64,000 nucleotides of DNA, from positions 62,001 to 126,000 of the forward strand of contig VZTG01001034.1 in the NCBI GenBank assembly GCA_013397845.1, in the 5' to 3' direction. Position numbers and translations under genes: made by a program. Numbering within the stretch: position 1 is the first letter of the stretch; each line of letters opens with the position of its first letter. The DNA is from Melanocharis versteri. Taxonomy: Eukaryota; Chordata; Aves; Passeriformes; Melanocharitidae. The notes beneath the pieces were generated by a model, which saw only the letters and a program-made list of their open reading frames with translations, ran no database searches and was not told where the DNA came from. Shown in pieces: positions 25,101 through 31,766 of the stretch.

Positions 25101-27559
25101 TTTGTCTCAGAAACTTAATCATGTAAAGCAAACCAACAAATTGATATACCCATATTCATGTCCTGTAAATACATTGTATTATGTATACGTGTTGTGTGAC
25201 ATTTCTTCTATAAGAGCTGCAGTCATTATTGCGGTGTGTACTCACATTACACCACAGTGTAGAATACATAAAGTCAATGTAATTCTTACCCATGAGCAGT
25301 TAGTTTATCCATCATCTTTCATGTTCTTGAATACGTATATAGACCAAATGCAAATGGTAGCACGTGAAGATAATCATAGGGAGTTACTTGTGAATAGAAC
25401 CTTAGGTCAGAAGACTGGGGCTGTGCATCTGACAGTGTCTGCCACAGTGCTGTGTTCTGTACAGACCGGAGCATTGCTGTGTCACTGCCTCAGATCAAGA
25501 GAGAAGTGTAATAGTTTAGCTGAATATCTGAGACCACAGCATAAGTGGTGAATTAAATTCCCCAAACGTAAGGCCAGCAAAATGAAGTTTACATCATCTC
25601 CTTGCTATGCCACTGATTACACGAACGAGTAAGAAGGTACACTCTTTACTCTGATGATTCCCACCTGGATGCCATGACTGTTACAGTCCCTTCATGCTCT
25701 CCTGACCCCAAAAGCAGCACATGAGGAACTAAGTGAAGGTGCAAAGTTAGCAGTATGTGAAAAGGACAAATGTCATGTGGTCTGTGTGCTGTAGGACTTT
25801 AAAGTAGCTGAAGGTAGCTAAAGTAGCTGATTTGATTTTAGTGACTGTTACACAAGTAGTAGTAGAAAACGCCAACTTCCTTGACTAGCTTCAGGCTTGG
25901 TAAAGGCTCTTGTCTCAGAGCCATGTGTAGAAAAAAGCATTTCATTTTTAGAACTATCTGTGGTAACTAAAATGCTTCACTTTCTAGCTGAAAGAATAGG
26001 AAAATTAGTTACCAAACTGTATGACTACTCCCTCTTATATTTCCAAAGCAAATCTGCTAATCTGTTACCTGATTTTTATGTATTAATGTTGCTATTTGGT
26101 CTATATGTGTTTAAAAGAACCCAGGCCTCACTGTGGTGAGCAGTTTAGGACAGTTTTGTGACCTTTCCAAGAGTGTTTTTAAGAGAGCTTTCAGATTGCT
26201 CTAGGTTATGCAAGAGTAGTGTTTCAAGCTTGTGATTGGCATTAAAGTGTCATGTTACATTGCAGACAAAATTCTATAAGCTACATCATTAATATTTACT
26301 TTGTGATTTTGTCCTTTTGCTACTGTGTTCTGGGAACAGGGAAGAAGGGGATGATTAGGAATAGAGGATTAACTGGTTTATATAGTATTCATGGAGAGAT
26401 TGATGAGCAACATTGCTTTGAACCATGCTTATAATGCATTTATATGTTAGATACCATCACAAAACCTCCATACCTCTATCTATACCTGGAAAAATTATAT
26501 GTGCATTTAGAGAAAAGAATTTTATAAACTCATTGGGGAAAGGGCCGTGCTAGTTTTATTTCAGTTTGTGCACACGGTCCAGGCTCTTGTCATGAAGCTG
26601 TGGTATTCTGTAGTCCTGAGCATTTCCTGAGCGGAAGTGCCGACTCTGCCAGAGTGTGGAGTGATTATGTGAGAAAGATAAGTTCTAATGGGCAATTAGA
26701 CCAAGATAGTTTTGAGATGTACAGTATAAATTGCCTGTATAGATGCTACATGTAACCTAAGCAAGTCCAAAATTCAATACTGCTTAGAAGTACAAAGCAA
26801 GTGCATTAAACTGTGGAGCCTTCATCTGTTAGCACAAACTGGCTGTAAAGAATTTCCTCTCTTTGGAAGTACAGGGCAAAGTACTTGAATCTGTCCTGTC
26901 TTAAATTTCCACATAAGAAGTTCAGGGATACAAAGATGTACCAGGAGAAATTCCAAAATGAAACATGGCCTTGGTTTAAAACACTTCCATTTGAAAGCAG
27001 GCCTCTGTGTCTTCATCTCTTTTCTGAAGAGCCCATTATCAGGTTTAGAAGTTAAGTGTAAAATCATGCCTGGTTCTGTAGGTCTTAATATAAAACTAAT
27101 CATGTTGAAACTGGTTGATTGCAAATCAACACGAGGGATTATATTTTCACATGAAACAAATAGCCAGAGTGGTGGTAATCTAGGGAAAGGTATTATTATA
27201 CCAAGGGGACAGTGGTCCTATGAAAGAAAACAATTACATACACCTTTGGTTCCAAGATTGTCTATTTACTGTGTATTTGTTTCTTTTTTTCCCTTTAACA
27301 GAATGCATCGAGGCACTGTCGGGAGCACATCTCAGAATTCACACCTCTTGCCTGTCTGAAAAGCCCAAGATACAGGAGCAGTGACTGCAGCAATTCCCCA
27401 GCAAGAAGGTCTAATTCTCATTCTAAAAAAGTGATGTTTACGCAGTGGAGAGGCGTTGATTATTCAGTACTTCCATCTGTCTTTGGCTATTCAAATAAGC
27501 ATTGCCGTTCCAGTGCAGGCTACCACTACAGTGGGTCAGGTTTGGAAACGTCCATATGA
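1102..27559 (+). CDS. ATP11A: ATP11A, phospholipid-transporting P4-ATPase (3' half, 5' part outside window)
   Basis: Spliced coding region with exons 1102-1175, 1417-1520, 3203-3384, 3880-4131, 6024-6198, 7448-7550, 7806-7951, 8932-8991, 10569-10696, 12431-12566, 18297-18362, 18650-18753, 20530-20695, then either 22146-22223 or 27302-27559. All junctions are GT-AG and phases agree throughout, giving 565 shared residues. Known role: a flippase that, with a CDC50 subunit, moves aminophospholipids (PS and PE) from the outer to the inner leaflet of the plasma membrane. Visible motifs are KGADSS (nucleotide-binding domain), TGDKMET and GDGANDV (phosphorylation domain) and hydrophobic segments for TM5-TM10. 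The DKTGT aspartate lies upstream of the window. Among class-6 P4-ATPases, the sequence fits human ATP11A (as I recall it) almost residue for residue and fits ATP11B and ATP11C clearly less well. Both mammalian ATP11A C-terminal types have counterparts here. The open frame shows no sign of decay. Confidence 0.96.
1417..1520 (+). CDS. ATP11A: ATP11A exon, KGADSS motif (in-window exon 2)
   Basis: Encodes GDIFLFCKGADSSIFPRV and the following helix up to VERNAV. The KGA motif carries the lysine that contacts the adenine ring of ATP in P-type ATPases. Acceptor TTTCAG at 1411-1416, donor GTAAGA at 1521. The exon ends in phase 0, matching the next exon. Confidence 0.95.
1521..3202 (+). other. ATP11A: ATP11A intron, no other feature seen
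   Basis: AT-rich intron. Two short open frames (2315-2503 and 2521-2709) have no recognisable product. No repeat family identified. Confidence 0.7.
3203..3384 (+). CDS. ATP11A: ATP11A exon, N- to P-domain link (in-window exon 3)
   Basis: Starts with EGLRTLCVAYKKL and ends in LLGATAVEDR, the conserved strand that returns the chain from the nucleotide-binding domain to the phosphorylation domain. A central polar helical stretch (LQDREKKLAEVYEKIERD) is typical of the family. Donor GTTAGT at 3385. The last arginine codon is split across the junction with 3880. Confidence 0.95.
3385..3879 (+). other. ATP11A: ATP11A intron, nothing else seen
   Basis: Short AT-rich intron bounded by donor GTTAGT and acceptor TTTACAG. 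No element recognised. Confidence 0.75.
3880..4131 (+). CDS. ATP11A: ATP11A exon, TGDKMET phosphorylation-domain motif (in-window exon 4)
   Basis: Encodes LQEKAADTIESLQKAGIKVW followed by VLTGDKMETAAATCYACKLF. The TGD motif belongs to the phosphorylation domain and takes part in phosphate and Mg coordination. The distal part (ELTTKKIEEQSLHDVLF and onward) is the variable insertion of class-6 flippases. The exon ends in SLTRDTFSG; the glycine codon is split with the exon at 6024. Confidence 0.96.
4132..6023 (+). other. ATP11A: ATP11A intron, no other feature seen
   Basis: AT-rich intron of about 1.9 kb. The minus-strand 89-codon frame at 5070-5339 has no recognisable homologue. No repeat identified. 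Confidence 0.7.
6024..6198 (+). CDS. ATP11A: ATP11A exon, P-domain segment (in-window exon 5)
   Basis: Encodes TQDYGLIIDGAALSLIMKPR and then NCSAVLCCRMAPLQKAQ. The stretch CCRMAPLQKAQ is an invariant P4-ATPase signature immediately before the hinge exon. Acceptor CAAACAG at 6017-6023, donor GTTTGT at 6199, ending in phase 0. Confidence 0.96.
6199..7447 (+). other. ATP11A: ATP11A intron, no other feature seen
   Basis: AT-rich intron ending in a long T tract before TTTCCAG. The 64-codon frame at 6962-7156 looks like chance. No repeat family recognised. Confidence 0.7.
7448..7550 (+). CDS. ATP11A: ATP11A exon, GDGANDV hinge motif (in-window exon 6)
   Basis: Encodes IVKLIKLSKEHPITLAIGDG and continues ANDVSMILEAHVGIG. 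GDGANDV is the Mg-binding hinge motif diagnostic of P-type ATPases. Donor GTAAGC at 7551; ends in phase 1, with the glycine codon completed at 7806. Confidence 0.97.
7806..7951 (+). CDS. ATP11A: ATP11A exon, start of TM5 (in-window exon 7)
   Basis: Encodes GKEGRQAARNSDYAIPKFKH and then HGHFYYIRISELVQYFFYK. The GRQAARNSDYA stretch is a family signature, and the following aromatic-rich segment begins TM5, whose lysine (YFFYKN) is conserved in P4-ATPases. Acceptor TTAAAG just before 7806, donor GTAGGA at 7952. Confidence 0.96.
7952..8931 (+). other. ATP11A: ATP11A intron, no other feature seen
   Basis: AT-rich intron of about 1 kb. A minus-strand 91-codon frame (8382-8657) has no recognisable homology. 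No repeat family identified. Confidence 0.7.
8932..8991 (+). CDS. ATP11A: ATP11A exon, TM5 (in-window exon 8)
   Basis: Exactly 20 codons, NVCFIFPQFLYQFFCGFSQQ, completing TM5 and its lumenal end. Acceptor TTTTTCAG at 8924-8931, donor GTTAGT at 8992. The exon is too short for an open-frame listing and was found from the protein motif and splice phase (0 to 0). Confidence 0.95.
8992..10568 (+). other. ATP11A: ATP11A intron, with an unexplained minus-strand open frame
   Basis: AT-rich intron of about 1.6 kb. A 139-codon minus-strand open frame (10050-10469) sits in it. I recognise no domain or homologue, and there is no splice or promoter context to support a gene. Confidence 0.6.
10569..10696 (+). 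CDS. ATP11A: ATP11A exon, TM6 (in-window exon 9)
   Basis: Encodes TLYDTAYLTLYNISFTSLPI and then LLYSLMEQHVSADTLKREPS, which is TM6 with its conserved N-F-TSLP core and the following cytoplasmic loop. The last arginine codon is split (AG|A) with the exon at 12431. Donor GTAAAA at 10697 is a little weak. Confidence 0.95.
10697..12430 (+). other. ATP11A: ATP11A intron, no other feature seen
   Basis: AT-rich intron of about 1.7 kb ending in TTTCACATAG. Open frames inside (10739-10951, 11641-11871) are not recognisable. No repeat family identified. Confidence 0.65.
12431..12566 (+). CDS. ATP11A: ATP11A exon, TM7 (in-window exon 10)
   Basis: Encodes DVAKNALLRWREFIYWTFLG followed by VFDAVVFFFGAYLLL, which is TM7, and ends in VTSNGQ. 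Acceptor ACATAG, donor GTTAGT at 12567. The open frame runs on into the intron for 37 codons, but the protein family continues at 18297. Confidence 0.95.
12567..18296 (+). other. ATP11A: ATP11A intron of 5.7 kb carrying an old CR1
   Basis: One of the longer ATP11A introns in the window. Its main recognisable content is the diverged minus-strand CR1 from about 16036. The 3' splice site is TTTTTATAG before 18297. Outside the CR1 I see only AT-rich single-copy sequence. Confidence 0.7.
16036..17110 (-). mobile_element. Old, diverged CR1 LINE fragment in ATP11A intron
   Basis: Reading leftward, the sequence follows the CR1 3' region. Read on the + strand it has the usual reverse-complement landmarks: GATCCAGTTGAACTC near 16038, a CCTATTCCAATG stretch near 16162 (the counterpart of CAACCTGTTCCAGTG), CCCAAAACTGGGCACAGT near 16436, and GTGTCAAATGCCTTGCTAAA near 17000. 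Many substitutions and small indels, including a 12-bp unit tandemly repeated at 16736-16765, indicate an old insertion. The minus-strand frames here are remnants. Related but less certain sequence may extend to about 17750. Confidence 0.8.
18297..18362 (+). CDS. ATP11A: ATP11A exon, TM8 (in-window exon 11)
   Basis: Exactly 22 codons: MFGTWTFGTVVFTVLVFTVT plus FK. The sequence matches the conserved GNWTFGT..FTV..FTVT segment of class-6 flippases (TM8). Donor GTAAGA at 18363; phase 0 at both ends. Confidence 0.95.
18650..18753 (+). CDS. ATP11A: ATP11A exon, TM9 (in-window exon 12)
   Basis: Encodes LALDTHYWTWINHFMIWGSL and VFYIVFSLLWGGII, which is TM9. Strong T-rich acceptor ending CAG at 18649, donor GTATGA at 18754. 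The final tryptophan codon is split (TG|G) with 20530. Confidence 0.95.
18754..20529 (+). other. ATP11A: ATP11A intron, no other feature seen
   Basis: Intron of about 1.8 kb ending in TTTTTTCCTCCCAG. Several overlapping short open frames occur at 19240-20430 on both strands; none has recognisable homology. Confidence 0.65.
20530..20695 (+). CDS. ATP11A: ATP11A exon, TM10 and last shared exon (in-window exon 13)
   Basis: Encodes PFLNYQRMYYVFMQMLSSGP then AWLGIILLITVSLLPDVLKK, which is TM10, and the cytoplasmic start VLCRQLWPTATERIQ. It ends in phase 0 with donor GTAAAT at 20696. From here the transcript can continue to 22146 or 27302, both phase-0 acceptors, giving two different cytoplasmic tails. 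Confidence 0.96.
20696..22145 (+). other. ATP11A: ATP11A intron before the cassette exon
   Basis: AT-rich sequence. At about 20781-20940, a stretch starting GCAGAGGTTCCCCATCTGTGG resembles the ends of hAT/Charlie-type DNA transposons, but the match is too short for a call. Nothing else recognised. Confidence 0.5.
22146..22234 (+). CDS. ATP11A: ATP11A alternative exon with stop (short C-terminus)
   Basis: After acceptor AAATCAG the frame reads TKHQCLSVEQSTIFMLSQTS plus SSLSF and a TAA stop at 22221-22223, a 25-residue tail. It corresponds nearly residue for residue to the short C-terminus of human ATP11A, which from memory begins TKSQC and ends SSSLSF. A plausible donor (AAAG|GTGACT) after 22234 suggests an 89-nt cassette exon. 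Inclusion would make the distal exon untranslated, and skipping would give the long tail. The exon boundary at 22234 is inferred; the coding part is seen directly. Confidence 0.9.
23431..23543. repeat. TA/TG/CA-rich simple repeat
   Basis: Imperfect dinucleotide and tetranucleotide alternation (ATATAT, ACACAT, GTATAT units) over about 110 bases in the last ATP11A intron. Its open frame of tyrosine- and isoleucine-rich codons is a by-product of the repeat. Confidence 0.85.
24060..24600 (-). other. GC-rich segment open on both strands; unidentified, possibly a decayed gene copy
   Basis: This roughly 540-base stretch is clearly richer in G and C than the surrounding intron. It holds a 99-codon frame on + (24092-24391) and a 91-codon frame on - (24073-24348). 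Reading the minus strand in another frame gives a run without stops from about 24524 down to the TGA at about 24269. Its product includes MGLVLTKADLQLSHYTVGTE. A switch between minus-strand frames could indicate a degraded retrocopy. I recognise no parent gene and see no poly(A) tail or target duplication, so the identity stays open. Confidence 0.3.
27302..27559 (+). CDS. ATP11A: ATP11A terminal coding exon (long C-terminus)
   Basis: After acceptor TTTAACAG, 85 codons follow in phase 0 and end in TGA at 27557-27559. The tail begins NASRHCREHISEFTPLACLK, continues SPRYRSSDCSNSPARRSNSH, and ends GYHYSGSGLETSI. The SEFTPLA-L-SP-Y-S pattern matches the long C-terminus of human ATP11A (SEFTPLASLQSP as I recall it), while the distal half has diverged. 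The tail is cytosolic, basic and serine-rich, with no membrane segment. The final four residues ETSI fit a class I PDZ ligand pattern. Confidence 0.93.
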   Translation, partial: NASRHCREHISEFTPLACLKSPRYRSSDCSNSPARRSNSHSKKVMFTQWRGVDYSVLPSVFGYSNKHCRSSAGYHYSGSGLETSI

Positions 27560-30500
27560 CAGAACACCAAGTCAAGCCTTTAAAAACTGTGGTTTTGTTT
27601 CTTTCTTTTTTCAGGAAACAGACATGTCACAGAAACATATTAAACTATATGTGGCTATTGCTGTCTGAGGTAGTGTTGAGACAAACAGGATCAAGAGCTA
27701 GAAGTATGAACCCTTCCAGGCCAATAGGCCTCTTTTTATGTTTTGAACTACTGGAGCAATGAACAATCTGCACAGTCTGGTACTGTGAGACTGGTAGCAC
27801 TAAAAATTCTCTCCATCCTGTGTCAAGACTTCTGTGTATTTACTACTTCCGTCATCTTTAGTAATTTTCTTTGTTACTTGAAGTGCATAGTTTCAGTGAC
27901 CTACATTTTGAGATCAACAGTTTTAATTTTCAGCCAGGAGCAATGATCTCAGTTATCTAAAATGAAAGTCTCCTAAAGCATATTTAACGAATGCTGTTTC
28001 TGATTTTCCTCTGTCCTTTTTTCTTTCTTTGCTGTTTCTGTAGAACAAACTGGTGTTTCCTCTGTGCAAATCTGCTTTCAAGAAACACTCTCTAATGCTC
28101 ACTTCCTTGTAAGTGGCCAAATCAGGGCTATGTATGGTTTCGTTTAGTTTTCCCCTGTAGAAACATAGGCAAAATAATCCTTGTGTAGAGTATGCACACA
28201 CAATATGAAGTCAAGTTGGCTGTTAAGTAGGTAAATATCACCAATGTTGGTATCTACTTATAAATTGAATGTAAGCATTTTGCCTAAAACATCTTTGAAT
28301 TTGTCAAAGATGCACATTACCTGGTATTCCCACTTCCTATCCCTGTGATTGTAAAATACATATAGCAGAAAGTATTATATATTAAGCTTTTTTGACACAG
28401 TTTGTTGGGTTTTTTTCCTTAGACGAAGGAAAGCTGTCTTTCTGGATGAGTATCTTTTACTATCTTGATTCATCCTCTTAATTTTGATTTTTTTGTGTGC
28501 GTGTATGGTTCGATACTGGTTCACGGGCTTGATTGGTGTATTACAAAGCACACAACTGTTAGCTTTCACAAGCAAACCACGAGGTGGCACACAGCTGTTG
28601 ACTAACAGTTGAACCACAGTTGGGATATAGAAACTAGTTTGACTGCAAGGATTCTGTTTGAATTCCCTTAAGAATGACAGCCAACTTGCACTTCTGCTTT
28701 CTGTGCTACATTTGTTACCTTGCAGTAATTCAACTATTAGCTGCATCCTTGTGTTGTTTCTTTAGTCCAGTGTTTTATTTTGGGGTGCAAAAATATCCGA
28801 AGGAGTAATCCAATTTCTGTCAATTTCAGTTTGGTTACACCAGGTTACACCTGGTTAATAGCCATCCTCATTCAATACCTCTGTGAGGACATTACCTAAA
28901 AATTTATTTCAGTGTGAAAACAAAATATTTGGAATCAGACCTGCAGCATTTATTGGAGGACCTGGCCAAGACATTGTTAGTTGTCTTTCATGTGGACAAG
29001 GGTGGCAGAGAAAAATTATTTCCCTTTTTATGTTTTAACAAGAAAAAACAGAGGCAAAATAAGTTTACTTACTACTTTACTTTTTAATAAAAGAAAAATC
29101 AACTTACTAGGAAATGTTCCTTACAGTATTCTGAGTAGTTTTCATATTAAACAGTGATTTATTATTAAAATGCCCTGGGTCAAGCAGAGATTGTAAAGTG
29201 AGTTATGAAATCTTCAGTATACCAAAGATAACAGAATTTTACAAAGTCTAACAGTGAGCACCACAGATAAAGGTTTTTTATCATTTAACATATAGCACTT
29301 TTAAGTTTCAAAGAATGTCCTTATAGCAGTAGCATTTTTAAATACATACACGTATGTGGGTGTGTGTACATATACTTGCCATTGCAGACTTGAATGTTGG
29401 TCAGTTAGAACCGTCCCCTACATAAAACACTGGTGTATATATTTTTAAGAAGTTAATATGGGTATGCATTTTATACCAGTAGCAGTGACAAATTTCCTGT
29501 GTGTAGTTAACAAATGATTTGTAATGTATTTTTTAGAAATCTTAAAATTGCCTTTGCACTGAAATATTTTTCATACTGTAGCTATTTATAAATCTGTTTT
29601 ACGCATACATTTGTTAACACACCATTTCTATTTTTTTTAAGTATATGTTTTGAAGGCTTTTTTTATAACTATAAGTTTTGGCCACTTAAATTTAGCTTAG
29701 AGTGGAGTTGTGGCTGAATGTTAAAATTCTAATGAATGTCAAATTAGAAATACAGGTCTTGCTCTATGAGTCTCACCCAAGTCATTGATGTTTTGTTGGG
29801 ATTTGTGGTAGCAGCGATTAGAGCGCTGTACTTGCAGTGCTATATTATAACTGCTAGCTTTTTTACTCTATAATGCCTCCTGCTTTTTTACTTTGTGAGT
29901 TCTATCTTTTAGCCTTAAATAAGGAAACTTTTGCTTGATGTTTTTGAAAATGCTGCATTCCTGTTCTGCCTACTAACAAAGCAGTTCATTGCAAACTTCA
30001 TGTAGCCCTGCACTTAGATATTGTTGACAACATTGTTCAGGCTGAAACACCGCTATACACGTTTGAGAAATTTTAATTAAACATGTCATTTTTTGGAGGA
30101 GAAAGAATGCTTGAATTTAAGTGGAAGTTTCTGCTTTGATTTAGCAATACTTTTACCTTTAAAAGTTGGTGCTGTTTGTTTGTTACAATAGACTGTTTAA
30201 TGAAATGAACATAAAACATCAACTTGGCTTCACTTGATGTATTTTTGCTTCAGTCCCTGTTACTATTGCCATGTAAACCTAGTCCACTGCAGCAGGTGTT
30301 AACTTGGGAGTTTCACTGCAAAAGATAAAAAGATGAAAAAGTAGAAATTAGATCAAAATGCATTAGAGTGTTTTAATATGGGTGGGACACTGAAAGGAGA
30401 CAGATTTTTATGTATGAAGAAAAAAAAGAAAGAGGAAAAGTCTAAAAATCTGTGTAACCTTCTAACTTGCCTCGTTTAAATTGTTGCAGCTTTAACAGCA

Positions 30501-31520
30501 TAATGTCTCCATAACTGCTTCTATAAATGTCTTGAAACTGGTAAGCGCTAACCAAATGTATGTGAAGACTTAGAAAGTATTCCAAGCTTTTTGGCCACAG
30601 AAGCTCATATATTCCTGCAGTGGCTTGTGGCAAAAGATCTTTTTTGTTTTACCATGTACAATAATTGTTTGTTCAGCCACTTAATGTAAAAGCTTACAGT
30701 TTACTTTCTTGCTTGCATTAGCCTGTTTGTCTTGACCCAACTGGCTTGCAAAAATAAGAGGAAAAAAATAGCTTGAGGAACTGCACTACTTTTCTTTTGG
30801 AAGCCAGTGGGATCATTGTGCTCATGCTACTGTCTCTGTTAAAAAAGCTTTAATGGAAATTTGTGAAAGTATTACAAAAGTGAAAACATACATGATTCTA
30901 CTCTGCAGAATAATCAAAAAATCAGTTTATATAGCTTTAATTTTTTTACTTTATGAAAATTCACAGGATTTCAATCTGCATTGTCTCGGACATAAATTCT
31001 GTGCTATGTACACTTGGCATTTTAGATGTTCTTTCATGATCTAATGTAAAGTAGAATCTGCGAAAGTTGCTGTATGGGGCTGGGGGTAGTTATCTGTGCT
31101 TTAAACATTAAAGATGTCTGTAGTCATCAGCACCAAATACTGACACTTATTTTTAATTGAACAATTTTAGGTGCATTTATTTGAAAATAAATCAGCCTTC
31201 AAATCTAATGTTCAGATTATCCTATACTACTTCATTTATTTGATTTGAAGAGTCAGTGTGTGAATACATTACTGTAAAGTTTCTTTTCAGTGCTATTTTT
31301 AACATTTATTTCTGTAGACAACCAAATATAACTTGTTTATATTCAGCCACATTTTGGATCCTTATGTAGAATATATAAGCAGGAGATACAAATCTGCTTG
31401 CAATAAATATAAACATTCAAGACCGGTTTAAGTTTGCTCACAAGTAATTACAGTAATTCTAGTATGAATATGAGATGGTTTCATATTAGTCTGTAATAAA
31501 ATGTAAGTATATAAAGAAAA
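27560..31520 (+). other. ATP11A: ATP11A 3' UTR (about 4 kb, end inferred)
   Basis: AT-rich sequence without repeats or coding exons directly downstream of the stop codon. AATAAA signals at 29086, 31186, 31402 and 31495 offer tandem polyadenylation sites, and the last pair fits the loss of this sequence character and the CR1 that begins near 31580. A 3' UTR of several kilobases is also usual for mammalian ATP11A. The exact end is not proven by sequence alone. Confidence 0.65.
31402..31500 (+). terminator. ATP11A: Distal poly(A) signals of ATP11A
   Basis: Two canonical AATAAA hexamers, at 31402-31407 and 31495-31500, close the AT-rich 3' UTR. Earlier hexamers at 29086 and 31186 could give shorter transcripts. 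Cleavage would be expected about 10-30 bases after the hexamer used. Confidence 0.55.
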
Positions 31521-31579
31521 CAGAATGGGTGTTTGATTTGGTTATTGAATATGTTTGTAGTCATGCTCATTTCTCATAC

Positions 31580-31766
31580 TGGAGAGGGTCCAGCGGAGCA
31601 CCACAAAAGTGATTAAGGGGACTTGGAGCATCTCTCTTATGAGAGACTGCAGGAGCCGGGCTTGTTTAGTCTAGAGGAAAGAAGACTGAGAGAGGATCTC
31701 ATCAATACATATANGTGATGTCTAGAGGTCCCTTCCAACCCTACCGGTTCTGTAATTCTGTGATTT
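31580..31766 (+). mobile_element. CR1 LINE fragment with internal gap
   Basis: Begins with a typical CR1 stretch (GGAGAGGGTCCAGCGGAGC) and ends with the CR1 3' tail (AGAGGTCCCTTCCAACCCTA, then TTCTGTAATTCTGTGATT). Sense orientation is +. An N at 31714 sits exactly where roughly 300 bases of the usual 3' region are missing, so the copy is either deleted or collapsed in assembly. Confidence 0.88.

Larger units (their letters stand above)
22235..27301 (+). other. ATP11A: ATP11A last intron, 5 kb
   Basis: Holds a TA/TG-rich simple repeat (23431-23543), a GC-richer segment open on both strands (about 24060-24600) and a 161-codon + strand open frame (25066-25551), none recognised as a gene. It ends in a strong acceptor, T-rich then TTTAACAG. 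Confidence 0.6.
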
